Source: Candidatus Adiutrix sp.
GTDB taxonomy: Bacteria > Desulfobacterota > Desulfarculia > Adiutricales > Adiutricaceae
DNA: 8,486 nt
Assembly (NCBI GenBank): GCA_031285975.1
Contig: JAITVE010000093.1
Span: forward strand, 1 to 8,486
Reading direction: 5' to 3'
Positions 6,283 through 8,486 of this stretch are shown here, one piece after another. The notes beneath the pieces are model-generated. The model had not been told where the DNA came from, did no database searches, and was given only the letters and a program-made list of their open reading frames with translations. Position 1 is the first letter of the stretch. Each line of letters starts with the position of its first letter. The translations under genes were made by a program, and so were the position numbers.

Positions 6283-7035
6283 TCACTGCACCTGGCCGGG
6301 CTGATACTTCTCAATCAACTCCTGCCAGTAGGGGTCGGCCATAATCTTGGCCAAGCCTTCGTTCACCAGTTTCAAGGTCTCGGGGTCGTCCTTGGCCACG
6401 CCGATGGCGAAGACTTCGTTGGGCAAACCCGCCTCGCCGACGATTTTCACGTCGATTTTGGCGGCGGCGGCCGCCGCCGGGGCGTCGTTCATGACGGCGG
6501 CGTCAATGCGGCCGTTCAAAACGTCCTGGGCGGCCAGGGCGGAGCTGGGGTATTCCACCAGTTCATACTCGCGGCCCTCCTGCCCGTTGACGTCGGCCAT
6601 GGTTTTCGCGTCGGAAGTGCCGGACTGCACGCCGACCCGCAGGCCGGATTTCAGGGCCTGATCCGCCGTCAGCGTGGAATCCTTGGCCACCACCACTACC
6701 TGCTTGATGGTCCAGTAGGGGGCGCTGAAGTCAATCTGGGTGGCCCGCTCCTCGGTTTTTGACAAGCCCGAGGAGATCATGTCGATTTTACGGGCCTTCA
6801 GGCTGGCCACAATGCCGCTCCACTCCATGGGCTTATGCTCAACTTTGAAGCCCATTTCCTTGGCGATCCAGTTCATGGCGTCCACATCAAAGCCGGTGGC
6901 CTTACCGTCCGGCCCGATATAGGCGAAGGGCGGGAAGTTGGCGTCAATGCCGTTGACGAAAACCTTATCCTGGGCCAGGGCCGGAACCGACAAGAGCATG
7001 AGCAGGGCGAAAAGAACGGGCAATTTTTTGAACAT
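6283..7035 (-). CDS. Periplasmic polar amino acid-binding protein of the ABC importer
   Basis: A 250-residue SBP family 3 protein that captures an amino acid in the periplasm and delivers it to the permeases. Residues 1-21 are a signal peptide (MFKK, a hydrophobic core, then PALA before QD), with cleavage expected after Ala21. There is no lipobox cysteine, so it should be soluble. The mature part begins with the typical DANFPPFAYIGPDGKATGFD (31-50). Expected ligand-contact positions are present: ISSGLSKTEERATQIDFS with Arg97 for the carboxylate, QSGTS (137-141), and Asp184 in VMNDAP for the amino group. A run of six Ala (187-192) follows Asp184. The ATG start is fixed by an excellent Shine-Dalgarno. 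It is the first gene of the operon, behind its own promoter. The substrate is not identifiable from sequence alone. Confidence 0.95.
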   Translation of the reverse strand: MFKKLPVLFALLMLLSVPALAQDKVFVNGIDANFPPFAYIGPDGKATGFDVDAMNWIAKEMGFKVEHKPMEWSGIVASLKARKIDMISSGLSKTEERATQIDFSAPYWTIKQVVVVAKDSTLTADQALKSGLRVGVQSGTSDAKTMADVNGQEGREYELVEYPSSALAAQDVLNGRIDAAVMNDAPAAAAAAKIDVKIVGEAGLPNEVFAIGVAKDDPETLKLVNEGLAKIMADPYWQELIEKYQPGQVQ

Positions 7036-7040
7036 CGTGC

Positions 7041-7046
7041 ACCTCC
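7041..7046 (-). promoter_or_regulatory. Strong ribosome binding site of the binding protein gene
   Basis: The minus strand reads GGAGGT five bases before ATG 7035. It is the best Shine-Dalgarno in the window and fits high expression of the binding protein. Confidence 0.85.
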
Positions 7047-7100
7047 AAAAGCGCGGGAAGCGGAAATGCGGCCTCGCGGCCAGCGTTTCAGTAAAGGGTT

Positions 7101-7130
7101 ATTATATCAGATTGTGCGGCCTTTTGGCTA
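7101..7130 (-). promoter_or_regulatory. Sigma-70-like promoter of the amino acid importer operon
   Basis: The minus strand has a perfect TATAAT (7106-7101) preceded by TGA, an extended -10 (TGnTATAAT). A -35 candidate, TAGCCA (7130-7125, four of six to consensus), lies 18 nt upstream. Transcription would begin near 7094, giving a leader of about 60 nt. The extended -10 explains tolerance of the poor -35. Confidence 0.65.
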
Positions 7131-7134
7131 CACT

Positions 7135-7163
7135 TTGTGCAAAACGCCATTTTGAGGTATACT
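7135..7163 (+). promoter_or_regulatory. Sigma-70-like promoter of the MdtD-like transporter gene
   Basis: TATACT at 7158-7163 matches five of six -10 bases. TTGTGC at 7135-7140 matches three of six -35 bases, at an ideal 17-nt spacing. Transcription would start near 7170, about 54 nt before the TTG start. The -35 lies only 4 bp from the -35 of the divergent promoter, so one regulator could touch both. Confidence 0.55.
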
Positions 7164-7172
7164 AGTAGGGAT

Positions 7173-7210
7173 AAACCCGTCGGCGATGGCGGGAGTTTCC
7201 CGCTGATTTT
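7173..7210 (+). promoter_or_regulatory. Leader with two competing stem-loops before the transporter gene
   Basis: GCGGGA (7189-7194) and TCCCGC (7198-7203) form a perfect 6-bp hairpin with a 3-nt loop, followed by TGATTTT and then at once the Shine-Dalgarno. The left arm can pair instead with an upstream segment: AAACCCG (7173-7179) with CGGGaGTTT (7190-7198, one bulged A). The structures exclude each other. This could be an attenuator-like switch or chance in a GC-rich leader. No known riboswitch is recognised. Confidence 0.3.
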
Positions 7211-7215
7211 GAGGT
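7211..7215 (+). promoter_or_regulatory. Ribosome binding site that sets the TTG start of the transporter
   Basis: GAGGT lies eight bases before TTG 7224, which is in frame with the transporter. The GTG at 7214 overlaps the site and is in another frame. No ATG occurs in frame until codon 23, inside the first membrane segment. Confidence 0.65.
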
Positions 7216-7223
7216 GAATTTCT

Positions 7224-8486
7224 TTGTCCGGCCCTTCTCCCGAAAAAATAGACGCCCGCAGCGCCAAATGGCTGCCCTGGCTGGTGGCCATGGCTTTTTT
7301 CATGCAGATGCTCGACGGCACCATCATGAACACGGCCCTGCCCTCCATTGCCCGCAGTTTGGGGGAAAACCCCCTGCGGATGCAGACGGTCATCATTGCC
7401 TACATGCTGACTGTGGCCATCTGCATCCCGGCCTCGGGCTGGCTGACCGACCGGCTGAGCCCGCACCGGCTGATGACCGCCTCCATCGGCCTGTTCACCC
7501 TGGGGTCGCTCCTGTGCGCCGCGTCCTCCAGCCTCTATTTCATGGTGGGGGCCCGGGTGCTCCAGGGGGCCGGAGCGGCCCTGATGGTGCCGGTGGGGCG
7601 GCTGGTCATCCTGCGGCTGTATCCCAAAAACGAATTGGTTCGGGTGCTGAGCATCATCCCCATCCCCGGCCTGTTCGGCTCCCTCATCGGCCCGGCCCTG
7701 GGCGGGCTTTTGGTGCAGTACGCCAGCTGGCACTGGATTTTCATCATCAACATTCCGGTGGGCCTCCTGGGCATGGCCGCCACCAACAGGCTCATGCCCC
7801 GCTTCGAGCCGGTGCGCGACCAGCCCTTTGATTTAGCTGGCTTTTTAGTTTTTGGGCTGTCGCTGGTGTTTCTCAGCCTGGCCCTGGAAGGTCTAGGGCA
7901 TTCCGGCATGAGCGGCCCCCTGGTCGCCGCCCTGGGGCTCGGGGGCTTGGCGGTGCAGGCCGCCTATTGGCTGGGCCTGGCCCGCCGCCCGGCAGCCCTG
8001 TTTAAGCCCGCTGTTTTCAGAACCAAAACCTTCAGCGTGGGGCTGGCCGGGAACCTCTTCGCCCGGCTGGGCAGCGGGGCCACGCCCTTTCTGTTGCCGC
8101 TCTTGCTCCAGGTCGTGCTGGGTTTCTCGCCGCTCCAGGCCGGGCTGATGATGATGCCCATGGCCATGGCCTCGGTCTGCGCCAAGCTCATGGCCCGCAC
8201 CCTGGCCGCGCGCTTTCAGTACCGCTCCATACTCCTGGTCAACACCTTCCTGCAAGGGGGCCTCATCGCCGCCCTGGCCCTGACCCCGCTGGAGCTCAAC
8301 CCCGCCATTTTCTGTATGCAGCTGGCCGTTATGGGGGCCGTGAATTCCACCCAGTTTTCCTTTCTCAACACCTACACCCTGATGGAACTGCCCTACGAAG
8401 ACTCCGGCAGCGGCAATGCCCTGATGTCGGTGGTGGTGCAGCTTTCCCAGAGCCTGGCGGTTAGCATGGCCGCCACCTTCCTGGCC
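7224..8486 (+). CDS. mdtD: MdtD-like MFS transporter, DHA2 family (3' end outside window)
   Basis: The frame is open from TTG 7224 to the window end, giving 421 residues; E. coli MdtD has about 470, so some 50 are missing. Similarity to MdtD is clear along the length from memory: MLDGTIMNTALPSIARSLGE (29-48), PASGWLTDRLSPHRL (69-83, motif A), RVLQGAGAALMVPVGR (111-126, motif B), GPALGGLLVQYASWHWIF (156-173, motif C region), then INIPVG (175-180), FRTKTFSVGLAG (265-276), and NSTQFSFLNTYTL (374-386). The DHA2 family has 14 membrane helices and exports drugs or metabolites by proton antiport. Enterobacterial MdtD (IceT) has been linked to iron-citrate efflux. Substrate here is unknown. It is divergent from the amino acid importer, so it may share control with it, though a functional link is not shown. 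Other-frame open stretches here are shadows. Confidence 0.9.
   Translation, partial: MSGPSPEKIDARSAKWLPWLVAMAFFMQMLDGTIMNTALPSIARSLGENPLRMQTVIIAYMLTVAICIPASGWLTDRLSPHRLMTASIGLFTLGSLLCAASSSLYFMVGARVLQGAGAALMVPVGRLVILRLYPKNELVRVLSIIPIPGLFGSLIGPALGGLLVQYASWHWIFIINIPVGLLGMAATNRLMPRFEPVRDQPFDLAGFLVFGLSLVFLSLALEGLGHSGMSGPLVAALGLGGLAVQAAYWLGLARRPAALFKPAVFRTKTFSVGLAGNLFARLGSGATPFLLPLLLQVVLGFSPLQAGLMMMPMAMASVCAKLMARTLAARFQYRSILLVNTFLQGGLIAALALTPLELNPAIFCMQLAVMGAVNSTQFSFLNTYTLMELPYEDSGSGNALMSVVVQLSQSLAVSMAATFLA

Noticed and set aside
6462..6479. 18-bp perfect GC palindrome in the binding protein gene
   Set aside because: It is made by a run of Ala codons (GCG then GCC) and encodes the six-Ala stretch. 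No regulatory role is needed to explain it.
7214..7831. Plus-strand open frame from GTG 7214, 205 codons
   Set aside because: It is a frame-shifted shadow of the MdtD-like gene. The true frame is open to the window end and carries all MFS motifs.
1..8486. CRISPR arrays, tRNA or rRNA genes, insertion sequence transposases
   Set aside because: None seen: no regularly spaced repeats, no tRNA-like cloverleaf or rRNA motifs noticed, and no transposase or integrase domains in any frame.

Overview
The window is GC-rich bacterial DNA from a Gram-negative. It carries a periplasmic binding protein with a signal peptide, a stand-alone RecD2 helicase, a TrmB with a C-terminal extension, and 28-nt palindromic dispersed repeats of the kind common in proteobacteria. 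A member of the former Deltaproteobacteria (Desulfobacterota) would fit, but that is an inference from protein flavour, not proof. Six of the eight protein genes lie on the minus strand; the two on the plus strand are both cut by the window edges.

Layout. 1-326 (+): the 3' end of an unrecognised gene with a Pro/Gly/Tyr-rich tail, convergent with recD2. 366-2573 (-): complete recD2, a 5'-3' SF1B DNA helicase. 2574-2890: recD2 leader plus a 167-bp three-hairpin element (2666-2832) bounded by inverted 28-nt repeats. 2891-3817 (-): trmB, tRNA m7G46 methyltransferase, with an extra C-terminal domain of about 100 residues. 3864-7035 (-): a polar amino acid ABC importer in transcription order binding protein, permease, ATPase, permease. 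7036-7223: a compact divergent promoter region. 7224-8486 (+): an MdtD-like DHA2 major facilitator transporter, starting at TTG and running off the window.

The importer genes overlap by 1 to 4 bases from the first permease onward. The binding protein gene is separated from them by a structured 183-nt spacer ending in an 11-bp GC-rich hairpin followed by a T tract. This looks like a leaky terminator that lets the binding protein be made in excess over the membrane complex. trmB lies 46 nt after the last permease and may be co-transcribed. recD2 is set apart by the repeat element and probably has its own promoter.

The window is mostly housekeeping and transport, and I see no clear new defence or metabolic system. 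The best leads are non-coding: the three-hairpin repeat whose two end stems differ by compensating changes, the structured spacer inside the importer operon with two degenerate repeat copies, the back-to-back promoters, the leader with competing hairpins before the transporter gene, and a G-run-rich strand at the convergent gene end. Among proteins, TrmB has a Val where the family usually has an Asp (FPDPW).
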